This document shows positions 55,174 to 64,000 of a DNA stretch of 64,000 nucleotides, one piece after another. The stretch is from NCBI RefSeq assembly GCF_900215375.1, contig NZ_OBEF01000019.1:1-64000 (forward strand), given 5' to 3'. The notes beneath the pieces are model-generated. The model was not told the DNA's origin and searched no databases. It saw nothing but the letters and a program-made list of their open reading frames with translations. The stretch's first letter is position 1, and each line of letters opens with the position of its first letter. This DNA is from Enterobacter sp. CC120223-11. Its GTDB lineage: Bacteria > Pseudomonadota > Gammaproteobacteria > Enterobacterales > Enterobacteriaceae. The translations under genes and the position numbers were made by a program.

Positions 55174-57297
55174 TTACACGCGTTCCACGCCAATCAGAAT
55201 GGCGGTTTCCGGATCCAGAATCGGCAGCGCAATGCCCGCCTGCATCAGCCATTCGCCGCTTGCCGTTTGCGATGTCTCCATCCATTCCGGCAACTTACGC
55301 ATGGTATGCCCGCCCTTGCCCGTTAAGCGGATATTCGGGTGATCGAGCAACGTGATACGGTACTGTGCCCCCGGCTCCAGCCCTGGCATCCGCAGCGGCA
55401 TCATCAGGGTGTAGTCCGGCATCGCCAGCTGGCTGACGATATAGAGCCCCTGCTTTTTGTCCTGACTGACGATGCCCTGCGCCAGAGTGCTGGCATCAGG
55501 CATGTCCACACGCCACTGGGTACCATGATGAATAACCTCCCGCCACTGCTTATGTAACGCCGCATAGCGACGGTAGCCTTCGCGCTCATCGGCATCCACG
55601 GTTAGCGGGTCTAACTCCAGTCCCATATGACCGAACAGCGCGGTCAGGCCGCGGAATTCGATGGCGTGCTGGCGGAAAGTAGCATGGCATTTATGATGAC
55701 CGATATGTGCGCCCATCACCTCTGGCGGGAAGAAATAGCTCATACCGCGCTGAATGGTGTTGCGCTCCAGCGCGTCGTTGTTGTCGGAAGCCCAAAAGCG
55801 GTGGCTGCGGGTCAGCACTTCATAATCGATTCGCCCGCCGCCGGAGGAGCAGGATTCAAACTCAATGTGCGGAAAACGCTCGCCCAGCACGTCTAAAAGG
55901 CGATAAAACTGGCGAGTTTGCGCATCGGCGGCAGCTTTGCCGTTGTGCCCTGGCTGCACCAGCTCGCGGTTCATATCCCATTTCACATAGTCGACCGCGT
56001 GCTCCCCCAACAGCCAGCTCATGCGCTCCACAAGATAATCAAAGGCTTGTGGAATGTTCAGGTTGAGCACCAGCTGATGACGCCCGGTCGCCTGTTTGTA
56101 GCCCGGCAGCGCCAGCACCCAGTCGGGGTGCGCGCGATACAAATCGGAGTCAGGGCTTATCATTTCTGGCTCGACCCAGATCCCAAACTCCATGGCCAGG
56201 GATTTAACGTGATTGATGACCGGCGTCAGGCCTTGCGGATATTTTTCCTCATCGAGATACCAGTCGCCCAGCGCACGGCAATCGTCGCTGCGGCCCTTGT
56301 ACCAGCCGTCATCAATGATAAAGCGCTCCACGCCCAGCGCCGCAGCCTCATCGGCCATGCGCATGATGTAGTCCGGATCGTGGTTGAAGTAGATGCCTTC
56401 CCAGGTATTGAGGTGAACCGGGCGCGGTTTGTTTTCCGGGAAGCGGATAATGTTATCGCGCAGATAGCGGTGGTACTGTTGGCTCATACCGTTCAGCCCG
56501 CACGGGGAGTAACTCGCATACAGGCGCGGCGTCCACAGGGTGTCGCCTTCTTCAATCGCCATCTCTCCTGGCAGATAGAGCGCTTCGGCCTGCAGATAAC
56601 GACGGCCATCGGTTTTGGCTTCCGCGCGCAGGCGATGGTTACCACTCCAGCCGAGATGCGCGCCCCACACGTCGCCCTGCATTTCACCAAACGCCGGCGT
56701 GCCAGCGATAAGCGCTGGAAAGTGTTCGTGGGACGTTTTGCCGCGGCGGTTTTCAATCACAAAGCTGTCGTGTTCAAGCTTCACGCGGTGCGGCTGGAAT
56801 TCATGGATCCAACGGCCATGAAAGGCCATCACTTCATGTGCTCGCTCAGCGATCGGTAGCGTCACGGCAAAGCGGTCAACCTGCCATGCCAGCGCCCTAA
56901 GGTTGGTTAAACCATGACGAACCACCAGCACCCCGCTCTGATCAAGCGTCATTTCGCTGGTCAGCCGTAATCCGGCCAGCTCATCTTCCGCCGTTACCGT
57001 CACTGCTTGCCCTTGATGCTGCACGTTTATCGTTTTGAATACCGGCGAGCCGTCTTGTCCCTGACGATGGCCCTCTATCCCCGGTGAGCCAAACAGCCCG
57101 TGACCCAGCTCAGCCATCAGCGTGATCGGGGAATCAACATCCAGCCTGCCGTTGGCTATCGGCCGGGAGAGGCTGTGTACATCCTGCGGCGAAAAGTACT
57201 GAAGATGCGGCCCCCAGTAGAGAATTTCGGCGAATGGGTGGGTTTTTATCACCACATCAACCGTTTTGCTTTCAAGTCGTAAAATGGAATCGTGCAT
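55174..57297 (-). CDS. Alpha-galactosidase, glycoside hydrolase family 36
   Basis: It hydrolyses terminal alpha-1,6-galactose from melibiose and raffinose. The 707-residue cytoplasmic enzyme (no signal peptide) has an N-terminal beta domain and a TIM-barrel. The nucleophile Asp is in YVKWDMNRE (near residue 440) and the acid/base Asp follows CSSGGGRIDYEVLTRS (near 490). It is of the RafA type, not the GH4 MelA type of E. coli K-12. The ATG at 57297 (MHDSILRLE) is chosen since an upstream extension runs through the operators. It is the first gene of an operon with melY. Confidence 0.94.
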   Translation of the reverse strand: MHDSILRLESKTVDVVIKTHPFAEILYWGPHLQYFSPQDVHSLSRPIANGRLDVDSPITLMAELGHGLFGSPGIEGHRQGQDGSPVFKTINVQHQGQAVTVTAEDELAGLRLTSEMTLDQSGVLVVRHGLTNLRALAWQVDRFAVTLPIAERAHEVMAFHGRWIHEFQPHRVKLEHDSFVIENRRGKTSHEHFPALIAGTPAFGEMQGDVWGAHLGWSGNHRLRAEAKTDGRRYLQAEALYLPGEMAIEEGDTLWTPRLYASYSPCGLNGMSQQYHRYLRDNIIRFPENKPRPVHLNTWEGIYFNHDPDYIMRMADEAAALGVERFIIDDGWYKGRSDDCRALGDWYLDEEKYPQGLTPVINHVKSLAMEFGIWVEPEMISPDSDLYRAHPDWVLALPGYKQATGRHQLVLNLNIPQAFDYLVERMSWLLGEHAVDYVKWDMNRELVQPGHNGKAAADAQTRQFYRLLDVLGERFPHIEFESCSSGGGRIDYEVLTRSHRFWASDNNDALERNTIQRGMSYFFPPEVMGAHIGHHKCHATFRQHAIEFRGLTALFGHMGLELDPLTVDADEREGYRRYAALHKQWREVIHHGTQWRVDMPDASTLAQGIVSQDKKQGLYIVSQLAMPDYTLMMPLRMPGLEPGAQYRITLLDHPNIRLTGKGGHTMRKLPEWMETSQTASGEWLMQAGIALPILDPETAILIGVERV

Positions 57298-57333
57298 CAG
57301 ACATCTCCTGTCATCTGGATGGTCTGAGTGTTG

Positions 57334-57372
57334 ATCCGAAACGTTTCGGATGAGAACCAAAACGTTTCGGAT
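57334..57372. promoter_or_regulatory. Two LacI-type operators upstream of the alpha-galactosidase gene
   Basis: ATCCGAAACGTTTCGGAT (57334-57351) is a perfect 18-bp palindrome. A second site (57355-57372, AACCAAAACGTTTCGGAT) matches it at 16 of 18 positions. Their centres are 21 bp apart, two helical turns, so two repressor dimers could bind one face. The adjacent LacI-family gene is the likely ligand-responsive repressor. Confidence 0.88.
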
Positions 57373-57401
57373 TTGTGATCGGGTTTAGAAAATTGAGGCG
57401 A

Positions 57402-58397
57402 TCAGGCCGTAATGCCTGGGAAAAACGCTGGCTGCCAGAGAACCTGGAGCTGAGATACATCGTCGCCGTTAATCAGCTGCCGCACCATGTCGGCTATCTG
57501 TTTCCCGACGCCCTGACGGGTGGACTGAATCACTGCCGCCACGTCGATATCGACAATGCTGTCCTGCGGCAGACCGTCGTAAACCACCAGCGAGACGGCA
57601 TTGTCACCCGTAAGACGACCAAGCTGCGCCAGCGCCATCGCCGCGCCGTCGCCGTGGGTATTACAGTCGGTAACGATCGCGCTCGGCGGCTGCGGCAGGG
57701 AGAGTAATTCGTGGGTTGCGGCATAACCTGCACGGCGCGAGGGTGGCATGGCACGCAGCCATTCACTGGAAAGACCCGCTTCTGTTAGCGCATCCAGATA
57801 GCCCTGACGACGCTGGGTAATGAAGGCCTGATTGTTGCTCTCACCCAACAGGGCAATGCGCCGATGACCTTTGTCGATAAGCCAACGCGTGGCCTGCCGG
57901 GTACCGGCATAGTTGTCGAAATCAAACCAGGCGTAAGGCTGTGACAGCTGGCTGCGGCCCAGCGCCAGGAAAGGAAACCCGGCGGCCTGCAACTGCTCCA
58001 GGCGCGGGTCGTGATCCAGCGTATGCGCCACAATCAGCGCATCCACGCGACGGCTCTGCACCATGCGCATATAGCTGTGTTTGTCGGCCAGGTCGTCATC
58101 GGCAATCAGCAGAAGATCGATTTCATGTCGCGCAAGTTCGTGGCTAATTTCGCCAACCATGTCCATAAATACGCTGTTATTGAGCGGAACAGGATGCACC
58201 GGAAAGACCAGCCCCACGGCGTCAATTTTGCCCATTTTCAGACGACGAGCAAAGGTGTTGGGCCGATAGCCACGGCGCTGAGCCTCTGCTTCTACGCGAG
58301 CGCGCGTCTCACTGGAAACGTCATCATATCCGTTCAGGGCACGGCTGACCGTGGTAACGGACAGCCCCAGTTCTTTGGCAATGGCTTTAAGTGACAT
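57402..58397 (-). CDS. LacI-family transcriptional regulator of the alpha-galactoside operon
   Basis: This 331-residue repressor has helix-turn-helix SLKAIAKELGLSVTTVSRAL (residues 2-21), a hinge (RPNTFARRLKMG) and a periplasmic-binding-protein-like effector domain (about 60-331). It lies directly upstream of the alpha-galactosidase gene on the same strand, and twin palindromes lie in the 104 bp between. It is similar in role to RafR; the inducer is probably melibiose or another galactoside. Ligand and target are inferred from context. Confidence 0.9.
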   Translation of the reverse strand: MSLKAIAKELGLSVTTVSRALNGYDDVSSETRARVEAEAQRRGYRPNTFARRLKMGKIDAVGLVFPVHPVPLNNSVFMDMVGEISHELARHEIDLLLIADDDLADKHSYMRMVQSRRVDALIVAHTLDHDPRLEQLQAAGFPFLALGRSQLSQPYAWFDFDNYAGTRQATRWLIDKGHRRIALLGESNNQAFITQRRQGYLDALTEAGLSSEWLRAMPPSRRAGYAATHELLSLPQPPSAIVTDCNTHGDGAAMALAQLGRLTGDNAVSLVVYDGLPQDSIVDIDVAAVIQSTRQGVGKQIADMVRQLINGDDVSQLQVLWQPAFFPGITA

Positions 58398-58414
58398 GAT
58401 TTCCCGTATCTTCG

Positions 58415-58963
58415 TTAATTCTGTTCCGCCACCAACAGCGCGTGGGTATCCGGCTCCAGCGCCTTGAAAACGTGCTCGCGATCGGCAGGATAGCAGATGT
58501 AATCCCCTTCGCTCAGCTCTTCGGGTGCTTCGGTCAGCCCCACCAGCGCACGGCCCTGGGTGACAATGATGTGTTCAACGGAACCCGGCGGGTGCGGCTG
58601 GGAAATGCGATCTGCACCCGGCTGCGTCATCAGCAGGTAGATATCGCGGCGCGCGCCCGGTGGGCAGGTTGCCAGCAAAATGGCCTGATAGTTGGCCTGC
58701 TCGGCCACCACTTTTGTGCCTTCACCACGGCGAATCACCTGCGTGGTCGCCATCTGCGGCTCGAGCAGACGCGCAAAGGGAATATCCAGCGCAACGCAAA
58801 GCGACCACAGCGTTTCCAGACTCGGATTACCGTTCCCGGCTTCGAGCTGCGACAGCGTGGATTTGGCGATCCCGGCTCTGCGGGCAATTTCCGCCAACGA
58901 CAGCCCGGTTCTCTGGCGCTCCCGCACCAGGCTTTTGGCGATCACGCTGATTGGCTGCGTCAT
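58415..58963 (-). CDS. XRE-family regulator with C-terminal cupin domain
   Basis: This 182-residue protein has an N-terminal helix-turn-helix (about 9-63, LSLAEIARRAGIAKSTLSQLEAG) and a small cupin (about 100-180, PHPPGSVEHIIVTQGRALVGL). The class usually senses a small metabolite and controls a neighbouring transporter. It is divergent from the azlC/azlD-type pair, with repeated CGAACGA sequences between them, so it probably represses or activates that pair. The ligand, possibly a branched-chain amino acid or an analogue, is unknown. Confidence 0.88.
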   Translation of the reverse strand: MTQPISVIAKSLVRERQRTGLSLAEIARRAGIAKSTLSQLEAGNGNPSLETLWSLCVALDIPFARLLEPQMATTQVIRRGEGTKVVAEQANYQAILLATCPPGARRDIYLLMTQPGADRISQPHPPGSVEHIIVTQGRALVGLTEAPEELSEGDYICYPADREHVFKALEPDTHALLVAEQN

Positions 58964-58995
58964 ACACGGCTCCGTATTTCTTTGGGTATAATCTT

Positions 58996-59065
58996 ATATC
59001 GAACGAATCGTTCATCTTGAAAAACGATCTGACTGCGTTCATTATAATGGAAACTCGTTCGATAT
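58996..59065. promoter_or_regulatory. Operator/promoter region between the XRE regulator and azlC
   Basis: ATATCGAACGA (58996-59006) is repeated inverted as TCGTTCGATAT (59055-59065). A short palindrome GAACGAATCGTTC overlaps the first. TATAAT (59043-59048) is a likely -10 for azlC lying just before the second site, so protein bound there would block transcription. Confidence 0.65.
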
Positions 59066-59077
59066 GGCTAAATTTGT

Positions 59078-59740
59078 ATGCTCAGACACTCTCTCGCCTG
59101 CCTGAAAGGCGACACCATCAAGGCAATCCTGCTGGTCGACATTGCCGTCGGCGTGGTTGGCGTTTCCTACGGCTCGCTGGCGATGTCGTGGGGTTTTCCA
59201 TTGTGGGTGCCGCTGGCGCTCTCGACGCTGGTGCTGGCAGGCGCGTCCGAGTTTATGTTTATCGGCATTATCGTCAGCGGCGGTAACCCGCTGGCCGCCG
59301 CCGCCGCCGGGCTGCTGGTCAATGCGCGTCATATACCCTTTGGCGTCGCGGTGCGCGACCTGGTCGGCAAGCGTGCGACAGGCCTGCTGGGCTGCCATAT
59401 CATGAACGATGAGAGCGTGGTGTTCGGGATGTCGCAGCCAACGGCAGAGCAGCGTAAAGCGGCCTACTGGCTTTGCGGTTGCGGGGTCGCCATCCTTTGG
59501 CCGCTGGGCGTGCTGCTTGGCAGCGGCGTCGGCAAACTTCTGCCTTCTCCGGAAACTATCGGCCTCGACGCGGTATTCCCCGCTATTCTTTTGGCCTTAG
59601 TGATCCCTGCGTTTAAAAAGCGCACCACGCTGATTCGCGCCCTGAGCGGCGCGGTGATTTCGCTGGCTTCAGTGCCATTTACGCCTGCGGGTGTGCCAGT
59701 GCTGCTGTCGCTGTTTGGTCTTCTGGCGAGGAAAAAATAA
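59078..59740 (+). CDS. AzlC-family branched-chain amino acid exporter, large subunit
   Basis: This 220-residue inner-membrane protein has about five or six hydrophobic helices and belongs to the AzlC (LIV-E, YgaZ-like) family, whose members export branched-chain amino acids with an AzlD partner. The conserved LLVNARHIPFGVAV and CHIMNDESVVFG segments are present. It overlaps the next gene by one base. The start has no strong ribosome site, so its exact position is less sure. Substrate is inferred. Confidence 0.88.
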   Translation: MLRHSLACLKGDTIKAILLVDIAVGVVGVSYGSLAMSWGFPLWVPLALSTLVLAGASEFMFIGIIVSGGNPLAAAAAGLLVNARHIPFGVAVRDLVGKRATGLLGCHIMNDESVVFGMSQPTAEQRKAAYWLCGCGVAILWPLGVLLGSGVGKLLPSPETIGLDAVFPAILLALVIPAFKKRTTLIRALSGAVISLASVPFTPAGVPVLLSLFGLLARKK

Positions 59741-60063
59741 TGGGCGAGACGTTGTGGATTATTGCCGGGATCGCGGTGCTCTCCGTCGGAACCTACCTGA
59801 TGCGCTTTGGCGGCACAAAGCTCGGCAACAAGCTGGCGCTCTCTGAGCGTTCGCAGGCCATGCTCAACGATGCGGCCACCACGCTGCTGTTCGCCGTGGC
59901 GCTGGCCGCCACCTTCTTTGAAGGCAGCCATTTTGCCGGCAGCGCCCGCGTGCTCGGCGTGGCGGTGGCCGTTTTCCTGGCGTGGCGTAAGGTGCCGTTA
60001 ATCTTCGTGATCCTCGCTGCTGCAGCGGTGACGGCTTTGCTGAGGCTGGCAGGACTTCACTGA
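59740..60063 (+). CDS. AzlD-family branched-chain amino acid exporter, small subunit
   Basis: This 107-residue protein has three or four hydrophobic helices (IIAGIAVLSVGTYLMRFGG at the N-terminus) and is of the AzlD family. It is translationally coupled to the AzlC-type gene through a shared base (TAATG). The pair forms the exporter; the regulator is the divergent XRE-cupin gene. Confidence 0.88.
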   Translation: MGETLWIIAGIAVLSVGTYLMRFGGTKLGNKLALSERSQAMLNDAATTLLFAVALAATFFEGSHFAGSARVLGVAVAVFLAWRKVPLIFVILAAAAVTALLRLAGLH

Positions 60064-60072
60064 TTCAGACAT

Positions 60073-60096
60073 AAAAAAAGCGCCCGAAGGCGCTCT
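60073..60096 (-). terminator. Terminator of the DUF1471 gene
   Basis: On the minus strand AGCGCC-TTCG-GGCGCT is followed by seven T residues. It may also serve the convergent azlD gene. Confidence 0.88.
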
Positions 60097-60114
60097 TTCT
60101 GCAGTCGAACTCGA

Positions 60115-60327
60115 TTATTTATTCAGTTCAGCAGTCATATGCACTTTGTTGCCGGTGAATGCCTGGGTGATTTTGTAGGAAGTGGCACCCGCTTCCTGAG
60201 CCTGGGCAGCAATTTTCGCTTCTGCACCGTCGAGGGTTGAGGAAGTTGCGGTCACAGTCTGTGCTGCGAATGAACCGAAAGAAGTAGCCAGAGCGATAAC
60301 TGCGACAAAAGTTTTGATGCTTTTCAT
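60115..60327 (-). CDS. Small secreted DUF1471 (YdgH/BhsA/McbA-like) protein
   Basis: This 70-residue protein has a signal peptide (MKSIKTFVAVIALATSFGSFA) and a mature part of about 49 residues with the family core (AKIAAQAQEAGATSYKITQAFTGNKVHMTAELNK). Family members are periplasmic or outer-membrane stress proteins linked to biofilm and envelope stress. It is single, with its own terminator, and no E. coli neighbour is known at this place. It lies between the AzlD gene and fdhD. Function is unknown. Confidence 0.87.
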   Translation of the reverse strand: MKSIKTFVAVIALATSFGSFAAQTVTATSSTLDGAEAKIAAQAQEAGATSYKITQAFTGNKVHMTAELNK

Positions 60328-60455
60328 GATGTAAACCCTTCAATTAAGTTGTTTGCGTAAGGCACTGTGCCTTGATGTGATAAATAATAGCCTCACAACG
60401 CCACAACGAATAGCGGAAGGTTTTGCTTACGTCATTCAATTTTTTTGACCAATAA

Positions 60456-61292
60456 TCACACACCCAATAAGCGCTGCGGGTGGGTATAGATTGTCGCCCT
60501 GCCGGGCTTGCAGAATCCCACCAGCGTCAGGTTGCAGCGTTCGGCAACGTCAACGGCGAGCGTGGTGGCCGCCGAGACCGCAAAGAGGATTTCGACGCCG
60601 CACATTGCCGCCTTCTGCACCATTTCATAGCTCGCCCGGCTGGACACCAGCCCCGCGCCCTTATGCCAGCTCTCGCCTTCCCCGGCACGTTTGCCAAGCA
60701 GCTTATCCAGCGCCACGTGGCGGCCCACATCTTCCAGCCCGCCCGCAAGCTTGCCGTCTGGCATAACCCAGGCAGCGGCGTGCGTGCAGCCCGTCATGCG
60801 GCCCACAGGCTGGACGTCGTTCAAATGTTCGAGGGCAAGATCGAGGTATTTCAGGTTGAAGCTCTGGGTGAAAGGCAGCGGCGTGACCGGGCGGCCAACG
60901 TCATTGAGCTGCTCCACACCGCAGACGCCGCAGCCGGTACGTCCGGCCAGCGCCCGACGCCGCTCTTTAAGCGCCATAAAGCGGCGGCTGGAAAGCTCAA
61001 TGCGAACTTCCAGACCGTTACAGACCGGAACCACATCCATACCGTAAATTTCCGAACGGCTTTCAATAATCCCTTCGGATAAGGAAAAACCGACGGCGAA
61101 CAGCGCAAGATCTTTCGGCGTTGCCATCATCACCACATGGGAGATGCCGTTGTAAACCAGCGCCACAGGCACTTCCTCGGCGAGTTCATCCTGCCGGGCG
61201 AGCTGTAAATCCTGGCGATGCCAGAGGCTGACCTGGCGCATTCCAGTGAGTTCACTCACATTTTCGATCTGTATTGATGGGTTTTCATTCAC
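60456..61292 (-). CDS. fdhD: Formate dehydrogenase accessory sulfurtransferase FdhD
   Basis: FdhD passes sulfur from IscS to the molybdenum cofactor and is required for active formate dehydrogenases. The 278-residue product has the essential CxxC pair C121 and C124 in GRTGCGVCG, and [13 protein letters not shown] near the cofactor site. It is divergent from fdoG, as in E. coli. Confidence 0.97.
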   Translation of the reverse strand: MNENPSIQIENVSELTGMRQVSLWHRQDLQLARQDELAEEVPVALVYNGISHVVMMATPKDLALFAVGFSLSEGIIESRSEIYGMDVVPVCNGLEVRIELSSRRFMALKERRRALAGRTGCGVCGVEQLNDVGRPVTPLPFTQSFNLKYLDLALEHLNDVQPVGRMTGCTHAAAWVMPDGKLAGGLEDVGRHVALDKLLGKRAGEGESWHKGAGLVSSRASYEMVQKAAMCGVEILFAVSAATTLAVDVAERCNLTLVGFCKPGRATIYTHPQRLLGV

Positions 61293-61487
61293 TTTGTATT
61301 AACCCTATTGGAACAAGCATACACACAATGTGGTATTCTGAAGGCATATCCCTCCGGGAAAGAGGGAGATTACCCCTAATTCTGTACCTTTGCGGCACCG
61401 ACCGCAAAGGTTAATAACAATCCATCCCCTTAGCGGTTCAGGTATTGAAGGGCAACGGGGAAGCAATGTCGAAACAAGGAGTGACCC

Positions 61488-64000
61488 ATGCAGGTCAGCA
61501 GAAGGCAGTTCTTTAAGATCTGCGCTGGCGGTATGGCAGGCACAACGGCTGCGGCGCTCGGTTTTGCCCCGAGTGTCGCCCTGGCGGAAACGCGGCAGTA
61601 CAAGCTGCTGCGCACCCGTGAAACCCGTAACACCTGCACATATTGTTCTGTCGGTTGTGGGCTGTTGATGTACAGCCTCGGCGATGGAGCCAAAAACGCC
61701 AAAGCATCTATCTTCCATATCGAAGGGGATCCGGATCACCCGGTCAACCGTGGCGCACTCTGCCCGAAAGGCGCAGGCCTGGTGGATTTCATCCACTCCG
61801 AAAGCCGCCTGAAATATCCTGAATACCGCGCTCCTGGCTCCGATAAGTGGCAGCAAATCAGCTGGGACGACGCGTTCGACCGCATCGCGAAGCTGATGAA
61901 AGCCGACCGCGACGCCAACTTCATAGCGCAAAACGCCGAAGGCACCACCGTTAACCGCTGGCTCTCCACCGGGATGCTGTGCGCCTCCGCTTCCAGTAAC
62001 GAAACCGGCTATTTAACCCAGAAATTCTCCCGTGCGCTCGGCATGCTCGCGGTGGACAACCAGGCACGCGTCTGACACGGACCAACGGTAGCAAGTCTTG
62101 CTCCAACATTTGGTCGCGGTGCGATGACCAACCACTGGGTGGATATTAAGAACGCCAACCTGATTGTGGTAATGGGCGGTAACGCCGCTGAAGCGCATCC
62201 GGTCGGATTTCGCTGGGCGATGGAAGCCAAAATCCACAACGGCGCCAAACTTATCGTTATCGATCCGCGCTTTACGCGTACGGCATCGGTGGCAGATTTC
62301 TATACGCCAATTCGTTCCGGAACGGATATCACCTTCCTCTCCGGGGTGATCCTGTATCTGCTCAATAACGAAAAAATTAACCGTGAGTACACCGAGGCGT
62401 ACACCAACGCCAGCCTGATCGTGCGCGAAGATTTCACGTTCGACGATGGCCTGTTCTCCGGCTACGACGCAGCAGCCCGCAAGTACGACAAAACCAGCTG
62501 GAACTACGAGCTGGATGAAAACGGGCACGCCAAACGCGATACCACCCTCACCCATCCACGCTGCGTATGGAACCTGCTGAAAGAGCACGTTTCTCGCTAC
62601 ACGCCGGAAATGGTTGAGCAAATTTGTGGCACGCCGAAAGCGGACTTCCTGAAGGTTTGTGAGTACATCGCCGAAACCAGCGCCCACGACAAAACCGCGT
62701 CGTTCCTCTATGCGCTGGGCTGGACGCAGCACTCCGTGGGTGCGCAGAACATCCGCACCATGGCGATGATTCAGCTGCTGCTCGGCAATATGGGCATGGC
62801 GGGCGGCGGCGTGAACGCCCTGCGCGGCCACTCCAATATTCAGGGCCTGACCGATCTCGGCCTGCTGTCGCAGAGCCTGCCAGGCTATATGACGCTGCCA
62901 AGTGAAAAACAGACTGACCTGCAAACCTACCTGACCGCCAACACGCCAAAACCGCTGCTGGAAGGCCAGGTGAACTACTGGGGCAACTATCCGAAGTTCT
63001 TCGTCTCGATGATGAAATCTTTCTTCGGCGACAAGGCGACGGCGGAAAACAGCTGGGGCTTTGACTGGCTGCCTAAGTGGGACAAAGGCTACGACGTGCT
63101 GCAGTACTTCGAGCTGATGTCGCAGGGCAAGGTGAACGGCTATCTCTGCCAGGGCTTCAACCCGGTGGCGTCGTTCCCGAATAAGAACAAGATTGTGGCT
63201 TCGCTTTCTAAGCTGAAGTTCCTGGTGACCATCGATCCGCTGAACACCGAAACTTCGACCTTCTGGCAGAATCACGGCGAGCAAAACGACGTTGATCCGT
63301 CGAAGATTCAGACCGAAGTGTTCCGTCTGCCGTCCACCTGCTTTGCCGAAGAGAACGGCTCCATCGTCAACTCCGGGCGCTGGCTGCAGTGGCACTGGAA
63401 AGGTGCGGATGCCCCGGGTATCGCAAAAACCGACGGCGAAATCCTGGCGGGAATTTTCATGCGCATGCGTGAGATGTACGCCAAAGAGGGCGGCCCGGTT
63501 CCGGAGCCAGTGCTCAATATGACGTGGAACTACTCCACGCCGGAAGAGCCAGCCTCGGAAGAAGTGGCGATGGAGAGCAACGGTAAAGCGCTCGCCGATA
63601 TTACCGACCCGGCAACGGGCGCGGTAATCGTCAAGAAAGGCCAGCAGCTCACTTCGTTCGCTCAATTGCGCGACGACGGCACCACCGCCAGCGGCTGCTG
63701 GATCTTCGCGGGCAGCTGGACGCCGGACGGCAACCAGATGGCGCGACGTGATAACGCTGACCCGTCAGGCCTCGGCAATACGCTCGGCTGGGCGTGGGCG
63801 TGGCCGCTTAACCGCCGCATTCTGTATAACCGTGCGTCTGCAGACCCACAAGGTAAACCGTGGGATCCGAAACGCCAGCTGCTGAAGTGGGACGGTGCCA
63901 AATGGGCCGGCGTGGATATTCCTGATTACAGTGCCGCCGCACCGGGCACCGATGTCGGGCCGTTCATCATGCAACCGGAAGGCATGGGCCGCCTGTTCGC
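61488..64000 (+). CDS. fdoG: Formate dehydrogenase-O major subunit FdoG (selenoprotein, 3' end outside window)
   Basis: FdoG is the catalytic subunit of formate dehydrogenase-O, which oxidises formate in the periplasm and feeds electrons to quinone. It starts with a Tat signal (SRRQFFKICAGG), then the 4Fe-4S ligands CTYCSVGCGL...GALCPKG. An in-frame TGA at 62073-62075 is codon 196 and is read as selenocysteine (ARV-Sec-HGPTVASLAP). The frame stays open from there to the window end, 837 codons in all. A simple gene finder would split it in two. The sequence closely follows E. coli FdoG. Confidence 0.96.
62073..62118 (+). other. Selenocysteine codon and bacterial SECIS hairpin in fdoG
   Basis: The UGA is followed at once by a foldable segment. 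GGTAGCAAGTCTTGCTCC makes the upper stem-loop with GUCU in the loop, and CGGACCAA...TTTGGTCG makes the lower stem. This is the form recognised by SelB in formate dehydrogenase mRNAs. Confidence 0.85.

Noticed and set aside
62013-63665. A 550-codon open frame on the minus strand
   Set aside because: It lies antisense to fdoG, whose sequence matches a known protein. The antisense frame reads as low-similarity Arg/His/Val-rich sequence, typical of the opposite strand of GC-rich codons.

Overview
The window is chromosomal DNA of an enteric bacterium (Enterobacteriaceae), most likely Enterobacter or a near relative such as Lelliottia or Leclercia. Almost every protein matches its Escherichia coli counterpart in length and sequence as I recall it. 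The order is that of the E. coli murI-to-fdoG segment read in reverse (window minus = E. coli plus). The oligosaccharide permease at 53865-55130 looks almost identical to MelY of Enterobacter cloacae, and REP elements and small CCCTCTCCC inverted repeats fill many gaps. No phage, insertion sequence, CRISPR array or plasmid gene was seen. Left part (1-13 kb): the first 34 bases are the 5' end of a 16S rRNA gene (rrnB) on the minus strand, with its P1/P2 promoters and antitermination leader. Then come murI and btuB with a cobalamin riboswitch, trmA, yijD-fabR, sthA, oxyR with the divergent small RNA OxyS, and the arginine genes argCBH and argE around paired ARG boxes. Centre (13-33 kb): ppc, katG, metF, metL-metB and metJ with two MetJ operator arrays, rpmE, priA, cytR, ftsN, the heat-shock pair hslVU, menA and rraA, then a DUF1993 gene and pfkA. 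The E. coli genes between ppc and katG, and those between rraA and pfkA (zapB, glpFKX, fpr, tpiA, cdh, sbp), are not here. Right part (34-64 kb): fieF, cpxP with the 3'UTR small RNA CpxQ, cpxRA, yiiM, a dihydrodipicolinate-synthase-family lyase where E. coli has kdgT, and sodA. A large rhamnose locus follows: rhaT, rhaR, rhaS, rhaBAD, a four-gene rhamnose-type ABC transporter, lactaldehyde reductase and rhaM. It gives uptake by two routes, mutarotation, isomerisation, phosphorylation, aldol cleavage and reduction of lactaldehyde. Next are an alpha-galactoside operon (LacI regulator, GH36 alpha-galactosidase, MelY), an XRE-cupin regulator divergent from an AzlC/AzlD export pair, a small DUF1471 secreted protein, fdhD and the first 837 codons of fdoG, which has an in-frame selenocysteine UGA. 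The region is mainly conserved core genome. The points of most interest are regulatory RNAs, operator architecture, repeats inside operons and synteny changes rather than a new defence or mobile system.
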